A DNA stretch of 64,000 nucleotides from Burkholderia aenigmatica (GTDB lineage: Bacteria; Pseudomonadota; Gammaproteobacteria; Burkholderiales; Burkholderiaceae): NCBI RefSeq assembly GCF_902499175.1, contig NZ_CABVQC010000030.1, positions 28,971 through 92,970 of the forward strand. The letters run 5' to 3'. This document shows, piece by piece, positions 32,440 through 42,646 of this stretch (the stretch's first letter is position 1; every line of letters begins with the position of its first letter). The notes beneath the pieces are model-generated. The model was not told where the DNA came from. It did not search any database and saw nothing but the letters and a program-made list of their open reading frames with translations. Both the position numbers and the translations under genes were made by a program.

Positions 32440-33141
32440 TTACGCGTGCTTGGCGAGCCGGTAGCCGCTGCCGCGCACGGTCTCGATCATCGCATCGCAG
32501 CCGGCCGGTTTCAAGGCCGCGCGCAATCGTTTGATGTGCACGTCGACGGTGCGCTCCTCGACGAACACGTGGTCGCCCCACACCTGGTCGAGCAATTGCG
32601 TGCGGCTGTGCACGCGCTCCGGATGCGTCATGAAGAAATGCAGCAGACGGAACTCGGTCGGACCGAGATCGAGCTTGATCTCGTTGCCTTCCCCGTGCGC
32701 GGCGACGCGATGCGTGGCCGGGTCGAGGCGCAGGCCGTTGATCGACACGACGTCCTCGGTCAGCTGCGGCGCGCGGCGGCGCAGCACGGCCTTGATCCGC
32801 GCCATCAGCTCCTTCGGCGAAAACGGCTTCGTCACGTAGTCGTCCGCGCCGATCTCGAGGCCGAGCACCTTGTCCTGCTCGTCGCCGCGTGCAGTCAGCA
32901 TGATGATCGGGATGTGCTTGGTCCGTTCGTTGTTGCGCAGGTCGCGCGCAAACGCGATACCGGACTTGCCCGGCAGCATCCAGTCGAGCAGCACGAGATC
33001 GGGCAGCACGTCGCTGATCAGGTTCTGCGCCTGTTCGGCGTTGTACGCCCGAATCGGGCAGTGACCGGCGTGCTGGAGATTCACCGAGATCAGTTCGGAA
33101 ATCGCGGGCTCATCTTCAACGACGAGAATGTTGCTGGGCAT
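32440..33141 (-). CDS. phoB: phosphate regulon response regulator
   Basis: This 233-residue OmpR/PhoB-family regulator has a receiver domain (1-120) with acidic 'VVEDEP', phosphoacceptor Asp53 in 'LVLLDWMLPGKSG' and the switch Lys in 'DDYVTKPFSPKEL'. The winged-helix output domain (about 130-230) ends 'KPAGCDAMIETVRGSGYRLA'. ATG 33141 was preferred to an overlapping GTG at 33147 because of the GAGG ribosome site. PhoB binds 11-bp direct repeats; candidates lie upstream of pstS and ppk in this window. Confidence 0.96.
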   Translation of the reverse strand: MPSNILVVEDEPAISELISVNLQHAGHCPIRAYNAEQAQNLISDVLPDLVLLDWMLPGKSGIAFARDLRNNERTKHIPIIMLTARGDEQDKVLGLEIGADDYVTKPFSPKELMARIKAVLRRRAPQLTEDVVSINGLRLDPATHRVAAHGEGNEIKLDLGPTEFRLLHFFMTHPERVHSRTQLLDQVWGDHVFVEERTVDVHIKRLRAALKPAGCDAMIETVRGSGYRLAKHA

Positions 33142-33173
33142 CGGCACCTCTTTTTTCCCCTGTACGGAGTCGA

Positions 33174-33878
33174 TTAACTGTTGGCTTCGCGATCAAGCGT
33201 GTCGCGCGGCTGGTGCCGCACGTCCGTGCCCTTCACGATGTAGATGATGAACTCGGCGATGTTCTTCGCGTGGTCGCCGATCCGCTCGATCGCCTTCGCG
33301 ATGAACAGGTATTCGAGGCCGACCGAGATCGTGCGCGGATCTTCCTGCATGTACGACACGAGCTTGCGCACGAATGCACGGAATTCCAGGTCGATTTCCT
33401 TGTCGTCCTTGACGATCTGCGCGGCGGCCACCGTATCGAGACGCGCAAACGCGTCGAGCGCGCGGCGCAGGATCGTCACGGCCATTTCGCCCGACACCTT
33501 GATCTCGGCGATGTTGACCGTACGCGCGGCCGGCTCGTCGACCAGGCGGCGCACGCGCTTCGCGATCTTCTCCGCCTCGTCGCCTGCGCGCTCGAGGTTC
33601 GTAATCGTTTTCGAAATCGACATCAAAAGACGCAGGTCACGCGCGGCAGGCTGCCTCCGCGCGATGATGTTGCCGCATTCCTGGTCGATGTCGACTTCCA
33701 TCGCGTTCAGGACTTCTTCGTTCGTGATCACCTTCTCGGCCGCATCGCGATCGAATTCGTTCAGTGCGTGCATCGCGCCGACGATCTGCGACTCGACGAG
33801 CCCGCCCATTTCCAGCACCTTCGACGACACGGCATTCAGGTCCGCGTCGAACTGGCTCGACAGATGTTTATCCGACAT
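33174..33878 (-). CDS. phoU: phosphate signalling complex protein PhoU
   Basis: This 234-residue all-helical protein is a tandem of two three-helix PhoU domains. Each carries a metal-binding acidic motif, seen in 'INEVLNAMEVDIDQECGN'-type sequence near 50 and 'IGDHAKNIAEFIIYIV' near 200. PhoU links the Pst transporter to PhoR and represses the Pho regulon when phosphate is plentiful. It lies 18 bp downstream of pstB and 32 bp before phoB. The length is normal. Confidence 0.96.
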   Translation of the reverse strand: MSDKHLSSQFDADLNAVSSKVLEMGGLVESQIVGAMHALNEFDRDAAEKVITNEEVLNAMEVDIDQECGNIIARRQPAARDLRLLMSISKTITNLERAGDEAEKIAKRVRRLVDEPAARTVNIAEIKVSGEMAVTILRRALDAFARLDTVAAAQIVKDDKEIDLEFRAFVRKLVSYMQEDPRTISVGLEYLFIAKAIERIGDHAKNIAEFIIYIVKGTDVRHQPRDTLDREANS

Positions 33879-33896
33879 GGCTGTTGTTCTCCGTCA

Positions 33897-34745
33897 TCAG
33901 CCGAAGCGGCCGGTGATGTAGTCTTCCGTTTCCTTGCGCACCGGCTTGATGAAGATCTTTTCGGTCTCGCCGAATTCGATCAGCTCGCCCAGGTACATGT
34001 AGGCCGTGAAATCCGAGCAGCGTGCGGCCTGCTGCATGTTGTGCGTGACGATCACGACCGTGTAGTCGCTCTTCAGCTCCGCGATCAGCTCTTCGATGCG
34101 GCCGGTCGAGATCGGGTCGAGCGCCGAGCACGGCTCGTCGAGCAGCAGCACTTCCGGGCGGATCGCGATGCCGCGCGCGATGCACAGACGCTGCTGCTGG
34201 CCGCCCGAGAGGCCGTAGCCGCTCTGGTTCAGCTTGTCCTTCACTTCGTTCCACAGCGCGGCCTTCGTGAGCGCCCACTCGACGCGGTCGTCCATTTCCG
34301 AGCGCGTGAGCTTTTCGAACATCTTCACGCCGAACGCGATGTTGTCGTAGATCGACATCGGGAACGGGGTCGGCTTCTGGAACACCATGCCGATCCGCGC
34401 GCGCAGCAGCGAGATGTCGCGCTTCGTCGTCAGCAGGTTCTCGCCGTCCATCAGGATTTCGCCTTCGGCGCGCTGCTCCGGATAGAGCGCGAACATCTTG
34501 TTGAACGTGCGCAGCAGCGTCGACTTGCCGCAGCCCGACGGACCGATGAACGCCGTCACCTTCCCTTCGGGAATGCTCAGGTTGATGTTCTTCAGCGCAT
34601 GGAACTTGTTGTAGAAGAAGTTGAGGTTGTTGACCTCGATCTTCGCGTTCAGCGGCTCGAGCGGACGGCCGTGTGCCGCATCGTGCGTGCCGGCGGGCGC
34701 AGCGGTGCGCTCGACGGGATTCAGGTGGCTTTCTGCCATATTCAT
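33897..34745 (-). CDS. pstB: phosphate ABC transporter ATP-binding protein
   Basis: This 282-residue ATPase energises high-affinity phosphate import. It has Walker A 'IGPSGCGKSTLLRTFNKM', the Q loop in 'GMVFQKPTPFPMSIYDNIAF', the ABC signature 'LSGGQQQRLCIARGIA', Walker B 'PEVLLLDEPCSALDP' and the switch His in 'VIVTHNMQQAARCSDF'. About 30 N-terminal residues precede the domain, a little longer than E. coli PstB. It lies 15 bp after pstA. Confidence 0.97.
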   Translation of the reverse strand: MNMAESHLNPVERTAAPAGTHDAAHGRPLEPLNAKIEVNNLNFFYNKFHALKNINLSIPEGKVTAFIGPSGCGKSTLLRTFNKMFALYPEQRAEGEILMDGENLLTTKRDISLLRARIGMVFQKPTPFPMSIYDNIAFGVKMFEKLTRSEMDDRVEWALTKAALWNEVKDKLNQSGYGLSGGQQQRLCIARGIAIRPEVLLLDEPCSALDPISTGRIEELIAELKSDYTVVIVTHNMQQAARCSDFTAYMYLGELIEFGETEKIFIKPVRKETEDYITGRFG

Positions 34746-34760
34746 CGGATTGCTCCGCCG

Positions 34761-35654
34761 TTACTTTTTCGAGAAGATCGAACGCGCCAGGACGTTGAGT
34801 CCGAGCACCCCGAGCGTAATCAGGAACACGCCCGCCCATGCGAGCGACTGCCATTCGGCGAACGGGCTCATCGCGAACTTGTAGATCGTGACGGGCAGGT
34901 TCGCCATCGGCTGGCTCATGTCCCACGAGAAGAACTGGTTCGACAGCGCGGTGAACAGCAGCGGCGCCGTTTCGCCGGCGATCCGCGCGACTGCGAGCAG
35001 CACGCCCGTGATGATCCCGCCGACCGACGCGCGCAGCGTGATCTTCAGCACCATGCGCCACTTCGGCGTGCCGAGCGCGAAGGCCGCTTCGCGCAGCGCG
35101 TTCGGCACGAGCTTCAGCATGTTCTCGGTCGTGCGGATCACGATCGGAATCTGCAGCAGCGCGAGCGCGATCACGCCGGCCCAGCCCGAGAAGCGCCCCG
35201 ACTTCGCGACGACGATCGCGTACACGAACAGGCCGATAACGATCGACGGCGCGGACAGCAGGATGTCGTTGATGAAGCGGATCGTGCTCGCCAGCAGGTT
35301 CTTCTGGCCGTATTCGGCGAGATAGACACCCGCGAGGATACCGATCGGCGTGCCGACCAGCGTACCGAAGCCGCACAGCAGCAGGCTGCCGACGATTGCG
35401 TTCGCGAGACCGCCGCCTTCCGTGTTCGGGGCCGGCGTCGATTCCGTGAACAGCTGCAACGACAGGCCACCGATGCCGAGATGCACCGTCGTGTAGAGAA
35501 TCCACACGAGCCACAGCAGGCCGAAAGCCATCGCGCCGAGCGACGCGGTCAGCGCGATCGCGTTGACGGCCTTGCGCTTGCGCTGCAGGCGGTTGCGCAT
35601 CGCGTCGAGCACGGCGCCGTCCGGCCCCGGGAAATTCATGATGGGCTCGCTCAT
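34761..35654 (-). CDS. pstA: phosphate ABC transporter permease PstA
   Basis: This 297-residue inner-membrane permease has six hydrophobic helices and the MetI-type permease loop 'LREAAFALGTPKWRMVLKIT'. PstA and PstC form the transmembrane channel for phosphate released by PstS. ATG 35654 overlaps the pstC stop by 4 bp (ATGA), so translation is coupled. The long upstream opening in this frame to 35966 is not used because the pstC gene occupies it. Confidence 0.96.
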   Translation of the reverse strand: MSEPIMNFPGPDGAVLDAMRNRLQRKRKAVNAIALTASLGAMAFGLLWLVWILYTTVHLGIGGLSLQLFTESTPAPNTEGGGLANAIVGSLLLCGFGTLVGTPIGILAGVYLAEYGQKNLLASTIRFINDILLSAPSIVIGLFVYAIVVAKSGRFSGWAGVIALALLQIPIVIRTTENMLKLVPNALREAAFALGTPKWRMVLKITLRASVGGIITGVLLAVARIAGETAPLLFTALSNQFFSWDMSQPMANLPVTIYKFAMSPFAEWQSLAWAGVFLITLGVLGLNVLARSIFSKK

Positions 35655-36637
35655 TTCTTGCCCTCTCCCTTCTCGAGACGAAGCAGCAGCAGTTTGGAGA
35701 TGGTCAGCACGATGAACGTGATCACGAACAGGATCAGGCCCAGTTCCATCAGCGCCGACGTATGCAGGCCCGGCTGCGCTTCCGCGAATTCGTTCGCGAG
35801 CGCCGACGTGATGCTGTTGCCCGGCGCGAACAGCGACACGCTGTCGAGCAGGTTCGTGTTGCCGATCACGAAGGTCACGGCCATCGTCTCGCCCAGCGCG
35901 CGGCCGAGGCCGAGCATCACGCCGCCGATCACGCCGGTCTTCGTATAAGGCAGCACGACCTTCCACATCACTTCCCAGGTCGTGCAGCCGATGCCGTACG
36001 CCGATTCCTTCAGCAGCACGGGCGTGACTTCGAACACGTCACGCATCACCGACGCGATGTACGGGATGATCATGATCGCGAGGATCACGCCCGCGGCGAG
36101 GATGCCGATACCGATTGGCGGGCCGGCGGTCAGCGGGCCGAGAATCCACACGTCCTTGAACAGGCGGCCGATCGGCTTCTGGAAATACTCCGCGAAGATC
36201 GGCGCGAACACGAGCAGGCCCCACATGCCGTAGACGATCGACGGAATCGCGGCGAGCAGCTCGATCGCGATGCCGAGCGGGCGGCGCAGCCACACGGGCG
36301 ACAGCTCGGTGAGGAACAGTGCGATGCCGAAGCTGACCGGCACCGCGATGACGAGCGCGATGATCGACGTCACGATCGTGCCGTAGATCGGCACGAGCGC
36401 GCCGTAGATGTCCGAGTTGGGATCCCACTCGGATTGCCACAGGAAGCCGAGGCCGAACTTCTCGATGGTCGGCATCGACGCAATGATCAGGGAAACGATG
36501 ATCCCGCCGAGCAGCAGCAGGGTCACGATGGCGGCCAGCCGTGCAAGACCGCCGAATACGACATCCCCGAGGCGGCTCGGCGCGCGTTGCTGGCCAACGT
36601 CGGCGGACCGTGAGGACGTATAGGAAATATCAGACAT
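35651..36637 (-). CDS. pstC: phosphate ABC transporter permease PstC
   Basis: This 328-residue permease has six to seven transmembrane helices and the loop 'LKESAYGIGCTTWEVMWKVV' that contacts the ATPase. A periplasmic segment 'LGFLWQSEWDPNSDIYGALV' near 85 is typical of PstC. ATG 36637 begins 'MSDISYTSSRSADVG', a normal cytoplasmic N-terminus; an upstream opening to 36691 falls in the hairpin region. The 94-bp gap from pstS contains two stem-loops. Confidence 0.96.
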   Translation of the reverse strand: MSDISYTSSRSADVGQQRAPSRLGDVVFGGLARLAAIVTLLLLGGIIVSLIIASMPTIEKFGLGFLWQSEWDPNSDIYGALVPIYGTIVTSIIALVIAVPVSFGIALFLTELSPVWLRRPLGIAIELLAAIPSIVYGMWGLLVFAPIFAEYFQKPIGRLFKDVWILGPLTAGPPIGIGILAAGVILAIMIIPYIASVMRDVFEVTPVLLKESAYGIGCTTWEVMWKVVLPYTKTGVIGGVMLGLGRALGETMAVTFVIGNTNLLDSVSLFAPGNSITSALANEFAEAQPGLHTSALMELGLILFVITFIVLTISKLLLLRLEKGEGKK

Positions 36638-36655
36638 GGGTGCCTGCTTTTGATT

Positions 36656-36715
36656 GCCGGACGCCGTAACGTCCGGCTTTACCGCACACACTGCCCGACC
36701 GGCACGGCCGGGCAG
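36656..36715 (-). other. two intercistronic stem-loops between pstS and pstC
   Basis: On the transcript, the first hairpin has a 7-bp CTGCCCG/CGGGCAG stem plus an inner extension (36691-36715). The second has a perfect 8-bp GCCGGACG/CGTCCGGC stem (36656-36663, 36670-36677). Neither is followed by a strong T run. Such structures commonly stabilise the upstream cistron and lower downstream expression, which would let the binding protein PstS be made in excess of the membrane components. Confidence 0.65.
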
Positions 36716-36731
36716 CGAACCGCTGCAATGC

Positions 36732-37766
36732 TTACTCGGCGGCGACCGACTTGCCCGAAGCGTCCGTCACCTTGGCCTTCCACTGCTTGCGGATTTCCGT
36801 CTCGACCGCCGGCGGCAGCGAGATGTAGTCGAGGCTGTCAGCAGCCTTCTCGCCGTTCTTGAACGCCCAGCTGAAGAACTTCAGCGTTTCCGCGCCCTGC
36901 TCCGGCTTGTCCTGCTTTGCGTGCAGCAGCACGAACGTCGCGCCGACGACCGGCCATGCTTCCTTGCCCGGCTGGTTCGTCAGGATCTGGTAGAACGACT
37001 TCGACCAGTTCGCGCCAGCAGCAGCGGCCTTGAACGTTTCCGTCTTCGGCTCGACCACTGCGCCCGTCGAGTTCTTCAGGGCCGTGTAGACCATGTTGTT
37101 CTTCTTCGCGTACGCCCATTCGACGTAGCCGACTGCGCCCGGCAGACGTTGCACGAACGCTGCGACGCCGTCGTTGCCCTTGCCGCCCGTGCCCGTCGGC
37201 CAGTTGACCGTCGTGCCTTCGCCGACCTTCGACTTCCACTCGTCGTTGACCTTCGACAGGTAGTTCGTCCAGATGAAGCTGGTGCCCGAACCGTCAGCGC
37301 GGCGAACCACGGCGATGTCCGTGTCCGGCAGCTTGACCTTCGGGTTCAGTGCGGCGATCGCCGGATCGTTCCACTTCTTGATCTTGCCGAGGTAGATGTC
37401 GCCGAGCACCGGGCCCGACAGCGTCAGTTCGCCAGCCTTCACGCCCGGCACGTTGACGACCGGCACCACGCCGCCGACCACCGTCGGGAACTGGAACAGG
37501 CCTTCCTTTGCGAGCTCGTCATCCTTCAGCGGAGCGTCCGAACCGGCAAAATCGACCGTCTTCGCGACGATCTGCTTCAGGCCGCCCGACGAACCGATAC
37601 CTTGGTAGTTGACCTTCGCGCCGCCGGTCTGCTGGTAGTCAGCAGCCCATTTCGTATAGATCGGCATCGCGAACGTGCTGCCTGCGCCCGTGATGTCGGC
37701 AGCGTGAGCGGCGACGGCGAAAAGCGCGCCAGCCAGGCCGGCAATCGCGGTTTGCATCAATTTCAT
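36732..37766 (-). CDS. pstS: phosphate ABC transporter substrate-binding protein
   Basis: This 344-residue periplasmic protein starts with a Sec signal ('MKLMQTAIAGLAGALFAVAA', cleavage after AHA). The mature part opens 'DITGAGSTFAMPIYTKWAAD', the first phosphate-binding segment. 'GVVPVVNVPGVKAGEL' and 'IAVVRRADGSGTSFIWTNYL' (near 145) supply further ligand residues. It captures inorganic phosphate for PstCAB. It heads the pstSCAB-phoU-phoB-phoR run and is preceded by two Pho boxes. Confidence 0.97.
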   Translation of the reverse strand: MKLMQTAIAGLAGALFAVAAHAADITGAGSTFAMPIYTKWAADYQQTGGAKVNYQGIGSSGGLKQIVAKTVDFAGSDAPLKDDELAKEGLFQFPTVVGGVVPVVNVPGVKAGELTLSGPVLGDIYLGKIKKWNDPAIAALNPKVKLPDTDIAVVRRADGSGTSFIWTNYLSKVNDEWKSKVGEGTTVNWPTGTGGKGNDGVAAFVQRLPGAVGYVEWAYAKKNNMVYTALKNSTGAVVEPKTETFKAAAAGANWSKSFYQILTNQPGKEAWPVVGATFVLLHAKQDKPEQGAETLKFFSWAFKNGEKAADSLDYISLPPAVETEIRKQWKAKVTDASGKSVAAE

Positions 37767-37822
37767 GAGACCTCCAGTGTGTGAGCGGATGACTACGGCA
37801 CCGCGAAGGTTAGGGGCTCCTC

Positions 37823-37860
37823 ATGACGGTAATGTGACAATCGATGAAACTGGCGTGACA
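37823..37860 (-). promoter_or_regulatory. two tandem Pho boxes upstream of pstS
   Basis: On the minus strand the distal box is TGTCAC-GCCAG-TTTCAT (37844-37860) and the proximal box is TGTCAC-ATTAC-CGTCAT (37823-37839). Each has two hexamers 11 bp apart, the PhoB half-site spacing, and the two boxes are 21 bp apart. The proximal box ends 57 bp from the pstS ATG. A TAACCT -10-like element lies about 10 bp downstream of it. Confidence 0.8.
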
Positions 37861-38127
37861 GTAACATGACTGGTTGAAAGGGAGTAGCAGGTGCGGCGCG
37901 CGCGGCGCCCGGACGGCGCCGGAGCGGCGCTGGCGGCAAGAATTGCCGGCCAGGAAGGGACGGGATGACGGCCCGTTTCGCATGGGGGCGAGCGGATGGT
38001 AGCGCAGCATCCGCAGGACGAAAAGCCTCCGCTCGTGGCTCGCCCGATACCAGGGGTCCGACGATTTTTCGACCGCGGCGTGCGGTGGTCGAGGCCCCCT
38101 TCTTATAGGTATCGCAAACCTTTGCGT

Positions 38128-38159
38128 CTGAAGAAATCGCGGCGCCCCGAAGGCGCCGC
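38128..38159 (-). terminator. likely terminator of the ftsH-folP-glmM strand after glmM
   Basis: On the minus strand a GCGGCGCC/GGCGCCGC stem (38152-38159, 38139-38146) with a 5-nt loop is followed by GATTTCTTC. It lies 62 bp past the glmM stop. The T tract is imperfect. The adjacent stretch 37861-38127 holds no gene that I can support. Confidence 0.65.
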
Positions 38160-38220
38160 ATACAGGTTCGCCGGTTTGCCCGGCGCGGACGCTTGACCGC
38201 CCCCGCGCCGGGCCGGTGCG

Positions 38221-39576
38221 TCAGGTTGTCGCAGCACGCACCGCGTCGGCAATCGCCTCCGCATGGCGGACCGCATCGGCCGCCTGCTGCGCTTCGACCA
38301 TCACGCGCAACACGGGCTCCGTGCCCGATGCACGGATCAGCACGCGGCCGCTGCCGGCCAGCGCAGCTTCGGCTGCATCGATCGCGGCGCGAATCGACGT
38401 GCTGCCCTTCCAGTCAGCGCCCGGCTTCATCCGCACGTTGATCAGCTTCTGCGGGAACAGCGTGACGCCGTCGAGCATCTGCGCGAGCGTCTCGCCGCTG
38501 CGCTTGAGCGCGGCCAGCACGAGCAGCGCCGACACGATGCCGTCGCCGGTCGAGTGCCGGTCGAGCGACAGGATGTGGCCCGAACCTTCCGCACCGAGCT
38601 GCCAGCCATGCTCGCGCAACTGCTCGAGCACGTAGCGATCACCGACCGCCGCACGGACGAACTTCACGCCCTCGCGCTGCAGCGCGACTTCGACGGCGAG
38701 ATTCGTCATCAGCGTGCCGACCGCGCCTTCGACCTTGCCGTCGGTTGCGATCCGGTCCTTCACCAGCACGTAGAGCAGTTCGTCGCCGTTGTACAGCCGG
38801 CCGGTCGCGTCGACGACCTGCAGGCGATCCGCATCGCCGTCGAGCGCAATGCCGAGATCGGCGTGGTTCGCGCGCACCGCGCGCACCAGCGCGTCCGGAG
38901 CGGTCGCACCGACACCGTCGTTGATGTTGAAACCGTTCGGCGCGACGCCGATCGGGATCACGTCCGCGCCGAGTTCGTGGAACACGTGCGGCGCGATCTG
39001 GTACGCGGCACCGTGCGCGCAGTCGATCACGAGCTTCAGCCCGCGCAGGTTGAACGCGGCCGGGAACGTGCTCTTGCAGAACTCGATGTAGCGGCCGGCC
39101 GCATCGTCAAGGCGGCGCGCCTTGCCAAGACCGTCGGACGACGCGCATTCGAGCGGCTTGTCGAGCCACGCTTCGATCGCGGCTTCGGTGTCGTCCGGCA
39201 GCTTGTTGCCGTCGGCGGAGAAAAACTTGATCCCGTTGTCGTGATACGGGTTGTGCGATGCGCTGATCACCACGCCCGCCGACAAGCGCAGCGCGCGCGT
39301 CAGGTACGCGACGCCCGGCGTCGGCATCGGGCCGGCCAGCATCACGTCGACGCCCGCCGCCGAGAACCCGGCCTCGAGCGCGGCTTCGAGCATGTAGCCC
39401 GACACGCGCGTGTCCTTGCCGATCAGCACGGTCGGGCGCGAGCCTGCCGCGACCTCGGCCGAGCTGGCCAGTACCTTGCCGGCCGCGTAGCCGAGACGCA
39501 ACACGAAATCCGGTGTGATGGGTGCGTCGCCCACCGTGCCGCGAATGCCGTCCGTGCCGAAATATCGACGTCCCAT
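38221..39576 (-). CDS. glmM: phosphoglucosamine mutase
   Basis: This 451-residue phosphohexomutase converts glucosamine 6-phosphate to glucosamine 1-phosphate for UDP-GlcNAc synthesis. It starts 'MGRRYFGTDGIRGTVGDAPI', the classic GlmM N-terminus. The phosphoserine is Ser107 in 'VVISASHNPYHDNGIKFF', the metal-binding loop is 'LGIALDGDADRLQVVD' near 245, and the sugar loop 'EGSGHI' is near 330. It follows folP by 27 bp in the conserved ftsH-folP-glmM order. Confidence 0.97.
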   Translation of the reverse strand: MGRRYFGTDGIRGTVGDAPITPDFVLRLGYAAGKVLASSAEVAAGSRPTVLIGKDTRVSGYMLEAALEAGFSAAGVDVMLAGPMPTPGVAYLTRALRLSAGVVISASHNPYHDNGIKFFSADGNKLPDDTEAAIEAWLDKPLECASSDGLGKARRLDDAAGRYIEFCKSTFPAAFNLRGLKLVIDCAHGAAYQIAPHVFHELGADVIPIGVAPNGFNINDGVGATAPDALVRAVRANHADLGIALDGDADRLQVVDATGRLYNGDELLYVLVKDRIATDGKVEGAVGTLMTNLAVEVALQREGVKFVRAAVGDRYVLEQLREHGWQLGAEGSGHILSLDRHSTGDGIVSALLVLAALKRSGETLAQMLDGVTLFPQKLINVRMKPGADWKGSTSIRAAIDAAEAALAGSGRVLIRASGTEPVLRVMVEAQQAADAVRHAEAIADAVRAATT

Positions 39577-39603
39577 GGGGTCCTTCCTCCTTCGTTTTCT
39601 GAC

Positions 39604-40497
39604 TTATCGTTGCCGTGCGACTTCGCGCACGGTATTCCAGATTTTCAGCGCATCGACCGTCGCCGCGACGTCGTGCACGCGCACGATCGCCGCCCCGCGC
39701 TCGACCGCGCACAATGCAGCCGCCACGCTCGCCGCGACGCGCTCCATCGGCGGCTTGCCGCCGATCACCGCGCCGAGCATCGACTTGCGCGACATGCCCG
39801 CTAGGATCGGATACGCGCGCCCGTCGGGCCGCGCGGGCGCCGTGTCCGGCAACGCGGCCAGCAGCGCATAGTTGTCGTCGACGACCGCCTTGCCGAACCC
39901 GAACCCGGGATCGACGCAGATCCGCTCCGGCGCAATCCCCGCGTCGCGCAGCGCCTGCGCGCGCGCGGCGAGAAAATCGCGCACGTCGGCCACGACGTCG
40001 CCGTAATCGGGTTCACCGACCTGCATCGTCTGTGGCTCGCCCAGCATATGCATCGCACACAACCCGCAGTTGCCCTCGCGCACCGCGTCGATCGCCCCTG
40101 GCTGGCGGAACCCCCAGATGTCGTTGATCAGGTCGGCGCCGGCGGCAAGCGCCGCGCGCATCACGGCCGGCTTGTAGGTATCGATCGACAGCGGCACGTT
40201 CAGCGGCCGCAGCGCTTCGACGAGCGGGATCACGCGCGCGAGTTCCTCGTCGAGCGGCACGGGCGGCGCGCCGGGGCGCGTCGATTCGCCGCCGATATCG
40301 AGGAGGTCGACGCCTTCAGCAATCATCCGCTCGGCCTGGCGCAGCGCATCGTCGCGCGCGAGGAAGCGGCCGCCGTCGGAGAATGAATCAGGCGTGGCGT
40401 TGAGGATGCCCATCACGAGCGGGCGTTCGAACGTCAGTTCGAAGCGGCCGCACTGGAGTGGCGCAGGAGTGAACGGGGAAACAGCGGAATCGGACAC
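39604..40497 (-). CDS. folP: dihydropteroate synthase
   Basis: This TIM-barrel enzyme (297 residues from GTG 40497) joins 4-aminobenzoate to dihydropterin pyrophosphate in folate synthesis and is the sulfonamide target. Motifs are 'VMGILNATPDSFSDGGRF' near residue 22, 'LLDIGGESTRPGAPPV' near 57, 'LINDIWGFRQPG' near 112 and 'VDPGFGFGKAV' near 180. The frame is open to ATG 40545, but that start lies inside a terminator hairpin after ftsH, so the GTG at 40497 is preferred; its ribosome site is weak. It is followed closely by glmM. Confidence 0.93.
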   Translation of the reverse strand: MSDSAVSPFTPAPLQCGRFELTFERPLVMGILNATPDSFSDGGRFLARDDALRQAERMIAEGVDLLDIGGESTRPGAPPVPLDEELARVIPLVEALRPLNVPLSIDTYKPAVMRAALAAGADLINDIWGFRQPGAIDAVREGNCGLCAMHMLGEPQTMQVGEPDYGDVVADVRDFLAARAQALRDAGIAPERICVDPGFGFGKAVVDDNYALLAALPDTAPARPDGRAYPILAGMSRKSMLGAVIGGKPPMERVAASVAAALCAVERGAAIVRVHDVAATVDALKIWNTVREVARQR

Positions 40498-40519
40498 GAG
40501 CAACTGGCGTGAATGAATG

Positions 40520-40553
40520 CAAAACGGGCCGGTGTGAAGCCACACCAGCCCGT
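40520..40553 (-). terminator. intrinsic terminator between ftsH and folP
   Basis: On the minus strand a 13-bp stem (40541-40553 with 40524-40536, one G-U pair) and a 4-nt loop are followed by TTTT. It lies 29 bp past the ftsH stop. It would limit transcription from ftsH into folP-glmM, although those genes are usually treated as one operon. Confidence 0.8.
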
Positions 40554-40581
40554 GAACGGCGCTAAAGCGCTAAAGCGGAGA

Positions 40582-42480
<1,899 letters not shown>

Positions 42481-42646
42481 AGCACCACTCCTTCACTCGT
42501 AGACGAGCGCCTACATTTTCCTTGCGGCGCCCCTCGGTCATTCTAATCCAGTCCGACCACCCTCGCCATAAGCATTGACAACCGCCGCGATAGCGCTTCG
42601 CTTGTCTGGCAAGGGCCGGAGCCCGTTTGCGGCACCCCGTTGCGCA

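Noticed and set aside
30973..33177. 734-residue plus-strand open frame across phoR and phoB
   Set aside because: It starts inside the palindromic terminator and lies antisense to two recognised genes.
33213..35948. 911-residue plus-strand open frame across phoU, pstB and pstA
   Set aside because: It spans three clear minus-strand genes and has only low-complexity composition.
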